Source: Methanocella_A sp963769045 (GTDB taxonomy: Archaea > Halobacteriota > Methanocellia > Methanocellales > Methanocellaceae). From it: 64,000 nt of DNA. A program made the translations under genes and the position numbers. How positions within the stretch are numbered: position 1 is the stretch's first letter; every line of letters starts with the position of its first letter. Location of the stretch: positions 124,001-188,000 of the forward strand of contig CAVYKK010000009.1 of assembly GCA_963769045.1 (NCBI GenBank), given 5' to 3'. Positions 17,750 to 27,730 of this stretch are shown one piece after another. The notes under the pieces were generated by a model. It ran no database searches and had not been told where the DNA came from. It worked only from the letters and a program-made list of their open reading frames with translations.

Positions 17750-18478
17750 ATGCACTGCAGGACTGCGGCCATTCTTCTCTTATCATCGATAGCCCTGGCA
17801 CTGTTCGCAGGTACCGCAGTCGCCGATATCAGCATGCCTGCCACGGATATCACGTTGACAGTGAACGAAACCGGCGCCATACATATCTGGGCCTTGCAGT
17901 CGGTGCCTGACAGTACCGAGGGAATCACAGACTACCACTTCGACCTGCAGAAGACCTATCGCCCGGAGAACGTGCGCGTGTACGACTTCGAGACCCGGGA
18001 GCCGCTCAAGTTCGACATGAAAGAGACTGCCGATGTTTACGGATATGACGTGCACTTCGACAGGCCCTATTACGACGGCTACCGTTTTGTCACTGAGTAC
18101 GACTGTCATAACCGGATCATTTACGAGGGCAAAGGCGTCTATTCCCTCGGCATGAGGCCTGCCATCGACGTAAGGATGATGGACCGGACCTATACCGTCA
18201 TACTGCCTCCTAAGAACTTTACATATCTCGGATATAACACGGCTACGGACCACCCGGTATCCGAGACGGAGACCGGCGGCAACATCTACATCAAGTTCCA
18301 CAACGTAAGCGATGCCGGGTCATCCTATGCGTGGGAAGTCCGTTTCGGGGCTACCGGTATCGACAAAGAGGTCCGTAAGATAGAGTCTCCAAATTATTCG
18401 CTGCCCGTACCGGGTATGTCTTTTATTGCGGCCGTAGCCGCGCTTTTGATCTTTGCGATTGCAGCAAGGAAAAAGTAG
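17750..18478 (+). CDS. Secreted protein with C-terminal membrane anchor
   Basis: ATG 17750 is chosen because the hydrophobic signal core (ILLLSSIALALFAGTAVA) follows at once; a longer in-frame start at 17666 adds an unlikely hydrophilic leader. The exported part, about 190 residues, is beta-rich with many aromatic and acidic residues. It ends in SLPVPGMSFIAAVAALLIFA followed by IAARKK, a hydrophobic helix plus basic tail. That end resembles archaeal C-terminal sorting or anchor signals (PGF-CTERM-like). No enzyme motif is seen. It is followed after 22 bases by another membrane-anchored protein gene. Confidence 0.7.
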   Translation: MHCRTAAILLLSSIALALFAGTAVADISMPATDITLTVNETGAIHIWALQSVPDSTEGITDYHFDLQKTYRPENVRVYDFETREPLKFDMKETADVYGYDVHFDRPYYDGYRFVTEYDCHNRIIYEGKGVYSLGMRPAIDVRMMDRTYTVILPPKNFTYLGYNTATDHPVSETETGGNIYIKFHNVSDAGSSYAWEVRFGATGIDKEVRKIESPNYSLPVPGMSFIAAVAALLIFAIAARKK

Positions 18479-18500
18479 CTGCGTATCGACGGTGTCAGCC

Positions 18501-19052
18501 ATGAAAAAGTGGATGCTTGGAGCTTTAGTCATAGCAGTGGTCGTCGCCATACCACTGGCCTGTATCGCGTATGAGCGTATCACCGCGCCGTCTTACGGCA
18601 ACGGGTCGGTCGTTTTCATCGAGCACCTGAGCCAGAGCCGGGGCCGGCTGGTCAACGGCACCTATCCCGCCCCGGAGATGGCCGGTAAGAGCTATGCCTA
18701 TGACGCTGCTAGAAAGGTGCTTGACGGTGGCGGACTGGTAGTGAACGACACGTTGCAGGCCGTACTGGCAGTATCCCACAGCCTGACACTGGACGCCGGC
18801 ACTGGCGCTGACGGAGCAGCATATGGCATCTATGACGTGCCTGCGGTCGCGGAAGGTATCGCGCTTCACGATGTCACTCCCGACGGGACCGTAACGCTCA
18901 CATATAATGGCTCCAGGATTGTCCTTGCCCCCGGCGAGCGATGGGAGCTGATATCGACCGATGTGGTCAGCACGCCGGATTACTGTATGAAGCTCATCAA
19001 GTCTGACTCGATACGTAACGACGGCATCCTTTCGAAATCGGCGATAAGCTAG
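18501..19052 (+). CDS. Membrane-anchored exported protein
   Basis: ATG 18501 starts MKKWMLGALVIAVVVAIPL, an uncleaved signal anchor or signal peptide, followed by an exported domain of about 155 residues. That domain contains GNGSVVFIEHLSQSRGRLV and a beta-rich C-terminal half (TVTLTYNGSRIVLAPGERWE). Starting 22 bases after the previous exported protein, the two are probably co-translated and may act together at the cell surface. No family recognised. Confidence 0.65.
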   Translation: MKKWMLGALVIAVVVAIPLACIAYERITAPSYGNGSVVFIEHLSQSRGRLVNGTYPAPEMAGKSYAYDAARKVLDGGGLVVNDTLQAVLAVSHSLTLDAGTGADGAAYGIYDVPAVAEGIALHDVTPDGTVTLTYNGSRIVLAPGERWELISTDVVSTPDYCMKLIKSDSIRNDGILSKSAIS

Positions 19053-19232
19053 CGCATCGGGCACTAAGCCGATACCTGATATGACATGCCTGACATTTTT
19101 TAAAAGGGGCAACGCCGACCTATAACCGACCTATAATATAGTGATGCGTTGTATAGAGTGCTCTCGCGCACGCGCGCGCGTATGAATCCGGGCCTGTCAC
19201 TCAGGCGCCGGACCTCTTCTGTCGATTTGGGC

Positions 19233-19553
19233 TCATGCCCTTCGGGTTATCCTAAAAGGCGGTAGTAGATCTCCTCGTCCCAGTCGGTAGATTTCCTGGA
19301 GCCGATCTACCATCACTTTTGCCAGTTCGGCCGTGCTCAATTTATGCCATTTTCCCTCGAGGTCGTCCAGGAACTCGTGGGTCCAGGTGGCGGTCATCTT
19401 GAACTCGATCTCGCACAACTTGGTCAGGATTTCCTTCTTGCTCATGTCCACGCAGCCCGTCGGATAGCAGACCTCGACCACTTCGTCGAGGTTTTCATAG
19501 TGCTTGATCTCGTTGTCGAGCAGATGGATGTAGTCTATGCGCATCATTGGCAT
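19233..19553 (-). CDS. Conserved hypothetical protein downstream of the e2b2-type gene
   Basis: A 106-residue soluble protein, helical by appearance, with the phrases HLLDNEIKHYENLDEVVEV and WTHEFLDDLEGKWHKLS. ATG 19553 is chosen because GAGGTGA lies five bases upstream, overlapping the end of the upstream gene; GTG 19562 is an alternative. It is certainly in the transcript of the ribose-1,5-bisphosphate isomerase-like gene, with essentially no spacer. No domain is recognised. Co-transcription suggests a link with nucleotide or pentose metabolism. Confidence 0.65.
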   Translation of the reverse strand: MPMMRIDYIHLLDNEIKHYENLDEVVEVCYPTGCVDMSKKEILTKLCEIEFKMTATWTHEFLDDLEGKWHKLSTAELAKVMVDRLQEIYRLGRGDLLPPFRITRRA

Positions 19554-19563
19554 TTCAGTCACC

Positions 19564-20510
19564 TCAAGTCAGGTCGTCGCCCGGTTCCTCGATCTCCCAC
19601 CCCAGCTTCTCGGTGATCACCCAGAACGCCATCTCGGGCGGAATAGCGCCGATCTCGGTGCAGATAAGGTCGATATAGCGGTGCGGGGTAATGTCGAAGG
19701 CCGGGTTGCGGACCTTCAGGCTCGGCCATTGTTTATGCTTTTCCTCGCTTAGCACCTCTGCGGGGTCGCGTTCCTCTATCTCGACCAGTTCGCCCAGCAG
19801 CGTCCGGGGGCTGAACTTATACGTCTCGGCCGCGACCATGAATGGCACTCTCGCCTCGTGGGCCGCCAGAGAGAGCTGGGATGTCCCGATCTTATTAATC
19901 AGGTTGCCGTTGACCGTGATCGCGTCGGCACCGACCACGACCATACTGGCTTTTTTCATGAAGTACCGGACCGCCGAGTCCAGGATGAGCGTGGTCGGTA
20001 TTCCCGCTTTCTGCATGACGTCCACGGTGACGAGCCCCTGCATCCGGGGCCGTGTCTTAGTGGCAATGACATTGATATGCTTGCCCTGACGGAACGCTGT
20101 GGTCAGGATTGACGCAGCCGCCGATGAGTTGCAGTGCGTCATGATCGTGTCGCCATCCCGAATGCGTCGTGCGCCGATCTCGCCGATTACTTTCACCGCT
20201 TTCTAGAGTTGGCTATGAATGCATCCGCGTTGGCAATGATCTGTTTGCGGGCGTCTTCGACGTTCTCCGCCTTATACCTCATGACTATGCGGAGCGCATT
20301 GGGCAGGGAGACCGCCGTGGGCCTGGTCAGGTACAGCGTCTTGAACGACTCGTGCATCTTCCGGTTGAACTCATCCAGGCTGTCCGCCTGTATGGACCCG
20401 GCCTCCTCCCTTAGTGCGAGCGCGGCAGCCCGCGCGATGCGGCCGGCGCCCCTGATCTCCATGTTCCTGATCTTTTCCGCGGTGTCTGTCAGCGTGCTCA
20501 TGTTCACCAT
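19564..20510 (-). CDS. e2b2: Ribose-1,5-bisphosphate isomerase (eIF2B-like), frameshifted near 20202
   Basis: Member of the eIF2B alpha/beta/delta fold group. In archaea these isomerise ribose-1,5-bisphosphate to ribulose-1,5-bisphosphate in the AMP phosphorylase-RuBisCO III route. The C-terminal part holds the expected DTIMTHCNSSAAASIL, VIATKTRPRMQG, VVGADAITVNGNLINKIGTS and FMVAAETYKFSP segments. The N-terminal 105 residues lie in another frame and end at a TGA just after NSRKR. Adding one A in the AAA run at about 20202 fuses both parts (NSRKAVKVIGEIG) into 315 residues, the usual length. A related methylthioribose-1-phosphate isomerase role is less likely but possible, given the phosphorylase 3 kb away. 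Confidence 0.82.
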
Positions 20511-20733
20511 TGTTTCTCTGTCAAATCGTTAAAGTCTTTTGGCTGTCGCGTGTCTGCCCGGGCATCTGGCGCTTATATAATCCGGAGTACGCACACCGTG
20601 TGTAATATAAACCATATTAATAGTTAATTCTAAATTCGGGGCTATAAATGTTCATGTTATTTTCCAATGATTACTAAAACCTAATATTTATTCTGTACGA
20701 TTAAGAATTTATTGTATCAGCGAATATGATAGG

Positions 20734-23015
20734 ATGGCGATTGAGGTGAAAGAGCGCATACTGGTCGTAGAGGACGAGGCTATTGTCCTGCTCGACCTGA
20801 AGAACCGCCTGAATACCTTAGGGTATGTGATTGTTGGCAGCTCGTCTTACGGAGAGGATGCCATCAAAAAGGCGGAAGAGACGCGCCCGGATATTGTCCT
20901 CATGGACATAGGCCTCAAAGGGAAGATCGACGGAGTGGAGGCTGCCGACCAGATACGGAAGCTGTTCAACATACCGATCATTTACCTGACTGCCAACTCT
21001 GATTTTAACACGCTGCAGCGCGCCAAGGTCACTGAGCCGTTCGGCTATATCCTGAAGCCGTTCGATGAGCGGGAACTGCGTACGACGATCGAGATGGCAC
21101 TCTACAAGCACAGGCTCGACATCAAGCTGAACGAGACCCGGCGGTGGATGGAGACCACGCTCAACAGCATCGCCGATGCAGTGATCACTACAGACGTCGG
21201 CGCACATATCACCTTCATGAACCCGGCCGCGGAGGCCATGACTGGCTGGAAGTCGGCAGATGCGATGAACCGCGACATCCAGGAAGTGTTGAATATCGTG
21301 GAAGAGAACACCAGGACACCGGTGACCGGGCAGGTGGAGAGCGTGCTCCAGCGGAACAGCCCGTACTCGTCCACCGGGCATACGGTTGTTATCTGCAGTA
21401 ACGGGATGACTGTGCCGGTCGACATCAGCGTCTCGCCTATCAAAGACGTCAATGGCAAGGCTATCGGCGTCGCGTTCGTTTTCCGTGACGTAAGCGATAC
21501 CCGTAAGGCTGAAACGGCCCTGCGGGAAAGCGAGGCCAACCTGGCCAGGGCACAGGAGATCGCGCACATCGGCGACTGGGAATGGATTTCAAAGCCAGTA
21601 CGATGCGCTGGTCCAGCGCAGTATGGCATATCCTGGGCATTGAGGGCACGGTCAGTTCTCCACAGGTATTCTTCCAGAGCATCCTGCCCGAGGACCGTGA
21701 CTATGTTGTCAAGCAGTACCGGGACATACCGAATGACAGGAAATTCTCCAGCTTCGATTTCCGTATTGCCCGTCCGGACGGCACCGTCAGATACGTGCAT
21801 GACGAAGCGGAATTCTTCCGCTGCGAGTCCGGCGAGGTGGTCAAAATGTTCGGCACTATCCAGGACGTCACCGACCGTAAGCTCGCAGAGGAAGCGCTGA
21901 AGGTCAGCGAGGAGCGGTTCTTCAACGTGACAAACTCGACGCTGGACGCGATTGTCTCGATAAACGAGACCAGCACGATCATTTTCTGGAACAAGGCCGC
22001 GGAACGGATTTTCGGCTACTCGAAGTACGAGGCTATCGGAAAGCCGGTATGGCTTATTATGCAGGCTGAATTCCACAGCCAGTTCAGCCGTGCGATGGAG
22101 TCATACAACGCCAGCGGCAAGTCCCTGCCCCGCGACGCTATCATGCAGTACGACGGCCTGAAGAAAGACGGCAGTACCTTCCCCATGGAGATATCGCTGT
22201 CAGGGTGGAAAGAGAAGGGCCGGTCGTTCTTTACCGCCATTATCCGGGATATCACCGAGCGACTGCGGGCCGAAGAAGTCGTGCGCAAGTCGGAAGACAA
22301 ATTCGCGAATGCCTTCAACATGTTCCCGGTCCCTTCGGTGATCTCTAACGTCACCGACGGCAGGATCATCGAGGTTAACGACAGCTTCATCCAGACAATG
22401 GGCTTTTCACGGGACGAGCTGATCGGCAGGACTTCCGTCGAAACGGGCTTGATTTCGACGTCCCTGAGGGAGAAGTCCGCCAGAGATTTCGAGACACGCG
22501 GGTACATCCCGGACAGGGAGATCGAGATAAAGAAAAAGTCAGGTGAAAAATGCCTCGGCCTGCTTGCCAGCAACTACATCGAAATAGACGGCGGCAGGTA
22601 CCTGATCTCGACCATCATCGATATAACTAATATCCGGCGCTCGGAGCAGGAGAGGGCGGCAGCGGAGGAGATGTACCGCCACTTCACCGGCGACGGGAAG
22701 GACGCGCTGACTATCATCGAAGACGAGAAAGTCAAGTTCGCCAGTCAAGAAGCGCTGGATATATTCGGCGTCCTGCGGGACGAGCTGACAGACAACGTGC
22801 ATGTAGAGATGGCTGCGCCTGAAGAGAAAGAGCGGGTCCGAGATGCCATCGGTTCCAGTAACGGCAACGACGGCCACCTTGAGTACTGGATCGTCCGTAA
22901 GGACGGCACCCGGCGCAAGATACGCAATCATCACATTACCATTAACAAGGACGATAAGACCGTCCGAAAGTACATAATTACCCGGGACGTTACCGACGAA
23001 CACCAGGGCGCTTAA
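20734..23015 (+). CDS. Response-regulator receiver fused to several PAS domains, frameshifted near 21583
   Basis: The N-terminal receiver domain (ILVVEDEAIVLLDL, phosphoacceptor D in PDIVLMDIGLKGKIDG, K in YILKPFDERELR) is followed by at least four PAS/PAC domains. The PAC ends are recognisable as VAFVFRDVSD, VKMFGTIQDVTDR, FTAIIRDITER, ISTIIDITNI and IITRDVTDE. No histidine-kinase or HATPase domain is present; the protein simply ends after the last PAS. The frame breaks at about 21583 where GAATGGATTT needs one more G to give WEWDFKAS; the corrected product has about 760 residues. Such receiver-PAS chains in methanogens are thought to be partners of separate kinases. No kinase is encoded adjacent. 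Confidence 0.8.
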
Positions 23016-23131
23016 TTTTTTTTATACAGTTTAATAAAGGCCCGCAAGCGCAGCGTGACGCGTATTGCTATGAGAACAATATTTATTAGCCATAGCTAAC
23101 CTATCCTCAGGTTAAGGGATGGTTGGCTTAT

Positions 23132-23950
23132 ATGGAAGATACTATTGGAGTCGACGGTATCAACATCTGCTACGAAGTCAGAGGCAAAGGCGACAATCTG
23201 GTGCTTGTGCATGGAAACGGTATCGGACGCCTGGCATGGGACTGCCTGTTGCCGGAACTTTCAAAGAATTACACTGTATATGCGCTGGATATGCCCGGGT
23301 TCGGATGCTCGAACATGCCCGACATCCCGTACAACGTCCCGTTCTACGCAGAGTACCTGAACAAGCTCATGCACCAGATGAAGCTGGAAAAATCGGCCGT
23401 CGCCGGTATCTCCATGGGCGGCGCGGTCGCGGCCATGCTGGCGGCGAGCCATCCAGATAAAGTCTCGAAACTTGCCTTGATCGCCCCTGCAGGGCTGACG
23501 CCACCGCAGGGCGAGTTCGTCAAGCCTTCGCGGTTCATGGACGCCAACTTCTGGCTGCTGTCACATAATAAGGACATGTTCGCCCGCTCGCTGGAAGACC
23601 TCTTCTATGACAAAAGTAAAATACCAGAGGGGCTGGCGGACGAGATATGGTCCCGGATGAAGCGCCCGGAGCACCGCAGGGCTTTGTTGCGGAACGCCCA
23701 GTACCTGGCAAAGGCCGACATCGCGTTCCCGGGCCTGCTCGCATCCATTACTGCGCCGACGCTTATCGTCTGGGGACGAGAGGACCAGATTATCCCGGTC
23801 TCGGATGCCGAGCGGTTCGCGGGCATGATCCCGCATGCGGACGTAATCACGTTCGGCAGGTGCGGGCATGCCGTATCGCTGGAGAAGAGCGAGGCGCTGG
23901 CCGACGCACTACTGTCGTTCCTGGGTGAGGAAGACCTGTACTATGAATGA
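23132..23950 (+). CDS. Alpha/beta hydrolase
   Basis: A 272-residue hydrolase fold protein with the oxyanion-region sequence LVLVHGNGIGRLAWD, nucleophile elbow GISMGG, acid residue in VWGREDQIIP and histidine in RCGHAVSLEKSE. The triad is therefore complete. ATG 23132 is preferred; TTG 23123 is an alternative. The set resembles small-ester or C-C hydrolases of the 2-hydroxymuconate-semialdehyde hydrolase group, but nothing here shows the substrate. It stands alone between the PAS protein and the marker 9 gene. Confidence 0.85.
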   Translation: MEDTIGVDGINICYEVRGKGDNLVLVHGNGIGRLAWDCLLPELSKNYTVYALDMPGFGCSNMPDIPYNVPFYAEYLNKLMHQMKLEKSAVAGISMGGAVAAMLAASHPDKVSKLALIAPAGLTPPQGEFVKPSRFMDANFWLLSHNKDMFARSLEDLFYDKSKIPEGLADEIWSRMKRPEHRRALLRNAQYLAKADIAFPGLLASITAPTLIVWGREDQIIPVSDAERFAGMIPHADVITFGRCGHAVSLEKSEALADALLSFLGEEDLYYE

Positions 23951-24028
23951 TGACATTGGGCCCGGCCTAACAAAAAAGTTTTATGTAGGCCGGAGTAATA
24001 AATCGCAGGTAAAATTCTGGTGCGCCAA

Positions 24029-25158
24029 ATGTCCGATCTCTACAATCTCCAGGCCGGCTACCTGAAGTTCAAGAACCCGGTCGCCGTGGCCTCTATGGCC
24101 GGTATCACTGACAGCGTCTTTTTCGAGCAGTGCAAGGACGCCGGGCTTTACATCCTGGGCGGCTACAGTCTGGATGACCCCACGATGCAGGCCTCGAAGG
24201 AAATTGTGAAAAGAGGTCGCAAGGAATTCGTCTCAGACGACATTTTCACTTTCATTGAGGATGAGCTTAAAAAAGTCTCGGGCAAGGGCGTAGCGATCGG
24301 CATCAATGTGCGTGCGACCACCGCGGAGCCCCTGGTGCGGGCCGCTGAGCTGGCTAAGAAGTACGGCGCGCTGCTGGAGATCAACGCACACTGCAGACAG
24401 GAAGAGATGGCTGCCCACGGCGTTGGCGAGGTCATGCTCAAAGACCGGATCAAGCTGGCACGAATCGTAACCGAGCTTAAGAAGACCGGCGTTGTCCTGT
24501 CGCTGAAGATGCGCTCCGGCGTAGTCGACGATGTAGTTCTGCTGCGGCTGCTGGAAAAAGCAGGCCTCGATATCGCCCACGTGGACGCTATGGGCAGGAA
24601 CGGCGCCAACGTAAACGCAATCAAGAAGATCCGGGACGGCACGAGCTTATTCGTCATCGGCAACAATTCGATTAACGGTTATGAGACGGCCCAGGCCATG
24701 TATTCGGCCGGCTCGGACATGATCTCGCTGGCGCGCGCCGTTGCCGCCGCCCGAAGATCATAAAAAGTCTCGTGGCCTACACGGAAGACCAGCAGCAGAT
24801 GACCGGATGGTATAACGCGCCGTCTCACATCTGTCGCGGCGGAGACCTGCGCGGGCTGACGTGGTGCTGCCCGCCCATCAAGGACTGTCCCGTCCATATG
24901 GCGCTGCGTCGGGCTAACCTTGACCCGGAAAAGTTTGCGAAGATAAAGCTGAACGGCGGCAAGGGCACCAAGCTGGAGGTCGGCTCGACCACCTGCTTCG
25001 GCAGCATGGTCTGGTGCTGCAAGTTCAACAAGAATTGCTACTTACGTGAGGGGTCCATGGAGGAGAACCACCTGGACATGAAAGAGTACGTGGCCTTGAA
25101 GAAGAAATTGTCCGAGGAAATCATTAAAAATATAGAGAAAGAGCGGGTCGTGACATAA
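24029..25158 (+). CDS. Methanogenesis marker protein 9 (DUS-like barrel plus marker domain), frameshifted near 24752
   Basis: The N-terminal 240 residues form a TIM barrel related to dihydrouridine synthases (KNPVAVASMAGITDSVFF, GIGINV-type and LSLKMRSGVVDDVVLL segments). The C-terminal 120 residues are the Cys-rich methanogenesis marker 9 domain (SHICRGGDLRGLTWCCPP, IKDCP, TTCFGSMVWCC, KNCYLREGS), known only from methanogens and of unknown function. They are in different frames. Reading the second frame back across the gap gives RKIIKSLVAYTEDQQQ, in register with the end of the first. One added A at GCCCGAAGATC (about 24752) thus produces a 376-residue fusion as in other methanogens. ATG 24029 is preferred over GTG 24020. 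Confidence 0.82.
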
Positions 25159-25233
25159 GAAAATCGTGTCTGCTCTTGTCTGTTATAATCTTTTCTTATA
25201 ATTTTACCGTAGTATACGATAAGAACAATTACC

Positions 25234-25858
25234 GGACATCCTATACTTCCCATAATAATCGCGGTGCGACGCCCGTGCTTGCTTCGCCGCACGTGCTACT
25301 GCGGGTTTTTACGGTGTTCCGGTGTCGGGCGACGGGCTCGCACCTTCGTCGGCCCAACTCGCTGATGCTCGTTGAGCCTCCTTTGCAAGCCCTGAAAAAC
25401 GCGCCCAAAGGGCAGCGTTTTTCACACCCGCCACCTCCACACCCCTCGCACAGCTATCGCGTGCGAGCGGGCAAGCCGAAAAAACCCTCCGCCTTCCGCG
25501 GAGAAGCACCGGCTACCCATACCAACACCAGGTACAGGCAACGATCCAACGCTATTCGTGGTATGTGTGCCTATACTGCTCTCGCGGTCCGCGGAGGGTT
25601 TTTCTGGCCGAAGGCCCCTCGCACGCGAAGCTGTGCGAGGGGTGCGGAGGCGGCCGGGCAATGAACGCTGCCGACAGGCGCGTTGCTTAGCGCTTGCGAA
25701 GCGGTCGAGTCCGGCGCAGCGAAGCGCAGCCGGGCACGTCCGGCGAGGGTGCGAGCGCGGCCCGGACGGTGTAGCACCTGAAAAACCCGGAGTAGCCCAT
25801 GCAGCGAAGCCGGCATGGGCGTCGCACCGCGATTAATATTGGAAGTAACGGATATCAA
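25234..25858. repeat. 0.6-kb imperfect palindrome built from two inverted repeat copies
   Basis: The left copy (from GACATCC at 25234, through AATAATCGCGGTGCGACGCC) and the right copy (ending GGCGTCGCACCGCGATTAAT) are diverged inverted versions of one sequence of about 290 bp. They meet around a spacer near 25533-25556. Shared blocks include GCTACT...CGGGTTTTT, CCCCTCGCACAGCT, and AAAAACCCTCCGC. Each copy contains its own inner hairpin (right copy: CCCCTCGCAC/GTGCGAGGGG). ORFs here encode only Arg/Pro-rich shadow peptides. It fills most of the 940-base gap between marker protein 9 and the CitG-like gene. It resembles a mobile or fold-back element, without a transposase. Confidence 0.8.
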
Positions 25859-25873
25859 TCATCACGCATTCTT

Positions 25874-25908
25874 ATTAGAAGCCTGCATTGGCGTCGCACC
25901 GCGATGAG
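25874..25908. repeat. Solo end fragment of the large palindrome's repeat
   Basis: The sequence around GAAGCCTGCATTGGCGTCGC repeats, with few changes, the outer end of the right copy at about 25807-25832 (GAAGCCGGCATGGGCGTCGC), in the same orientation. Both continue ACCGCGAT. It lies 40 bases beyond the palindrome and looks like a remnant of a third copy. The remaining gap to 26101 is AT-rich with no gene seen. Confidence 0.65.
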
Positions 25909-26101
25909 ATGATGCCGACAAATAAGTCGATGTTCATTGAATTATTATTCTTACTATCATGGGTGTTGTATTGTGATTGGATCCGGGAAGTTAGCATTTT
26001 AATTTCTAAAGTCATACATCATAGTAACCTATATCATCGATAGACTGATAATTTGAATTTCAAAGAATGTACTACTCGCATCATGTTGGTGACTTTTAAT
26101 C

Positions 26102-26957
26102 ATGGAACGCTTGCTCACGCCTTCTTACATAGCCAGATGCGCGGTCCTTGCCATGGCGCTGGAAGTCTCCGGCACCCCGAAACCGGGTAACATCGACCGC
26201 AATCACGACTACGCGGACACGAAGTACGAAGACTTCCTGGCGGCAGCTGTCAGCGTGTTCCCGGTCATGGAGAAGGCCTGTCACAGCCAGGGCATCGGCG
26301 ATCTTGGCGGCCATCCTGGAGGCCTCTGAGGAGAGCACCGCCTGGCAACAGGGTGGCAACACTCACTTCGGCGCCTATATCTTGCTTTTCCCGCTCATCA
26401 AGGCTGCCTGCGAAGACTTAGCCGACCTGCAGAACGAGGCGATACAGGTCGTGCGTGAGACCACGATGGACGACGCGGTGGACTTTTACAAGGCGTTCGG
26501 TAAGGTGCAGGTGAAGATGAAGGGCTCCGAGGACCTGGACGTCAGCGACGCGGCCTCGCTGAACGACATACGAAAGCGGGGGCTCACACTCTTCGACATC
26601 ATGGAGATTTCGTCGAAGAACGATCTTGTCGCACGGGAGTGGACTAACGGGTTTGCACGGTGCTTCAAGGCAGCCGAGCTCATCCTGGAACGCCGGTACA
26701 ACGGTACGCTGAACGATGCCATTGTCCTGACATATCTCGATCTGCTCGCCGACGAGCCTGATACCTTCGTCGCCAAGAAGTACGACATGAATAAGGCATT
26801 GTATGTCCAGGGCCTGGCGATCGACGTGCTCGAGCGCCGGATGACGCTGAACGAACTGTCGAACCGTCTCTACCGGGAGAAGATCAACCCTGGCTCGACG
26901 GCCGATATTATCATAGCGGGCATCTTCATTGCTTTGTTGCGTGGCATGAGGGTATAG
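26102..26957 (+). CDS. Triphosphoribosyl-dephospho-CoA synthase-like protein (CitG family), frameshifted near 26300
   Basis: A CitG/MdcB-fold protein. Conserved motifs are LEVSGTPKPGNIDRNHDY near residue 20 and, after the frame change, GGNTHFGAYILLFPLI. The frames meet at about 26300 (GGCGATCTTGGCGG); removing one base or adding two joins them into about 285 residues. True CitG makes the citrate-lyase prosthetic-group precursor, which is not expected in a methanogen. Archaeal homologues, and homologues in the C1-transfer gene clusters of methylotrophs as I recall them, probably have another role, perhaps in cofactor synthesis. The next gene begins two bases after the stop. Confidence 0.75.
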
Positions 26958-26958
26958 G

Positions 26959-27513
26959 ATGAATGTGATCGACGAAATACTGCTGCCCGGGATCACCGAG
27001 ACGATCGCTACCACACTGTCCGCAGACGGGAAACCGAACGCCGCCCCTATGGGGATTGTCCGGAAGGACGACAGCCTGTTCATTCGTATGTTTCCTGGCT
27101 CGCAGACGTTCCGCAACGTGTCCGAGACCGGGAAACTGACGATCAACATCGTCGACGACCCGGTGATCTTTGTGCTCTCGGCCTTCGGGGACCTTGATGA
27201 CAGCTATTTTGAGCCCCGGCAGGGCATGCCGCCACTGGTCAAGGGTGTCTACGCCTGGGTAAGCTGCGAGGCCCGCGTGGACGGGGTCGTCAAGCTAAAG
27301 CCCCTGAAAAGCGAAGTAGTCCGGCGCAGGGTACCCCGCTTCAGCCGGGGATTCGCAGCCGTCATCGATGCCGCGGTCACCGGGACGCGGTTGAAATTCC
27401 TTGGAGAAGCGGGTAAAAACAAAATCCGCGAGGATGCAGTGCTCGTGGAAAAATGCGGCACACCGGCCGATAAAGAAGCGATGCAAAAGCTGAACGAGTT
27501 ACTGGGGATATAA
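26959..27513 (+). CDS. DUF447 family (flavin-reductase-like fold) protein
   Basis: A 184-residue protein beginning IDEILLPGITETIATT, with GKPNAAPMGIVRKDD and FRNVSETGKLTINIVDDP. These blocks fit DUF447, which has a split-barrel FMN-binding fold. It overlaps the regulatory space of the CitG-like gene (one-base gap), so the two are translationally coupled. The pairing of CitG-like and DUF447 proteins suggests a shared pathway; I suspect a C1-cofactor step by analogy with methylotroph clusters, but this is inference. ATG 26959 is the natural start. Confidence 0.8.
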   Translation: MNVIDEILLPGITETIATTLSADGKPNAAPMGIVRKDDSLFIRMFPGSQTFRNVSETGKLTINIVDDPVIFVLSAFGDLDDSYFEPRQGMPPLVKGVYAWVSCEARVDGVVKLKPLKSEVVRRRVPRFSRGFAAVIDAAVTGTRLKFLGEAGKNKIREDAVLVEKCGTPADKEAMQKLNELLGI

Positions 27514-27730
27514 AAAACTCTATAATAGGGGCCTATGTCCCTGTCACGCGTGCGCGCGCGAGCGCCCGTGCGGTCTTCAACGAATTGCCCTGCCCGTTTT
27601 CATCCTCATATACCTGGCCAGGACACCGATCTATATGCCCGGTCAGGGCAATGTGTACCGAAACATGAGAACAACGTACGACGCATGCCGATATTGGGCA
27701 AATCGCTATCCGCGTATGAAGCGAAAAGTA

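Noticed and set aside
25176..25858. ORFs across the large palindrome (Arg/Pro/Ala-rich)
   Set aside because: They run through both arms of an inverted repeat in several frames and have no domain; judged non-coding.
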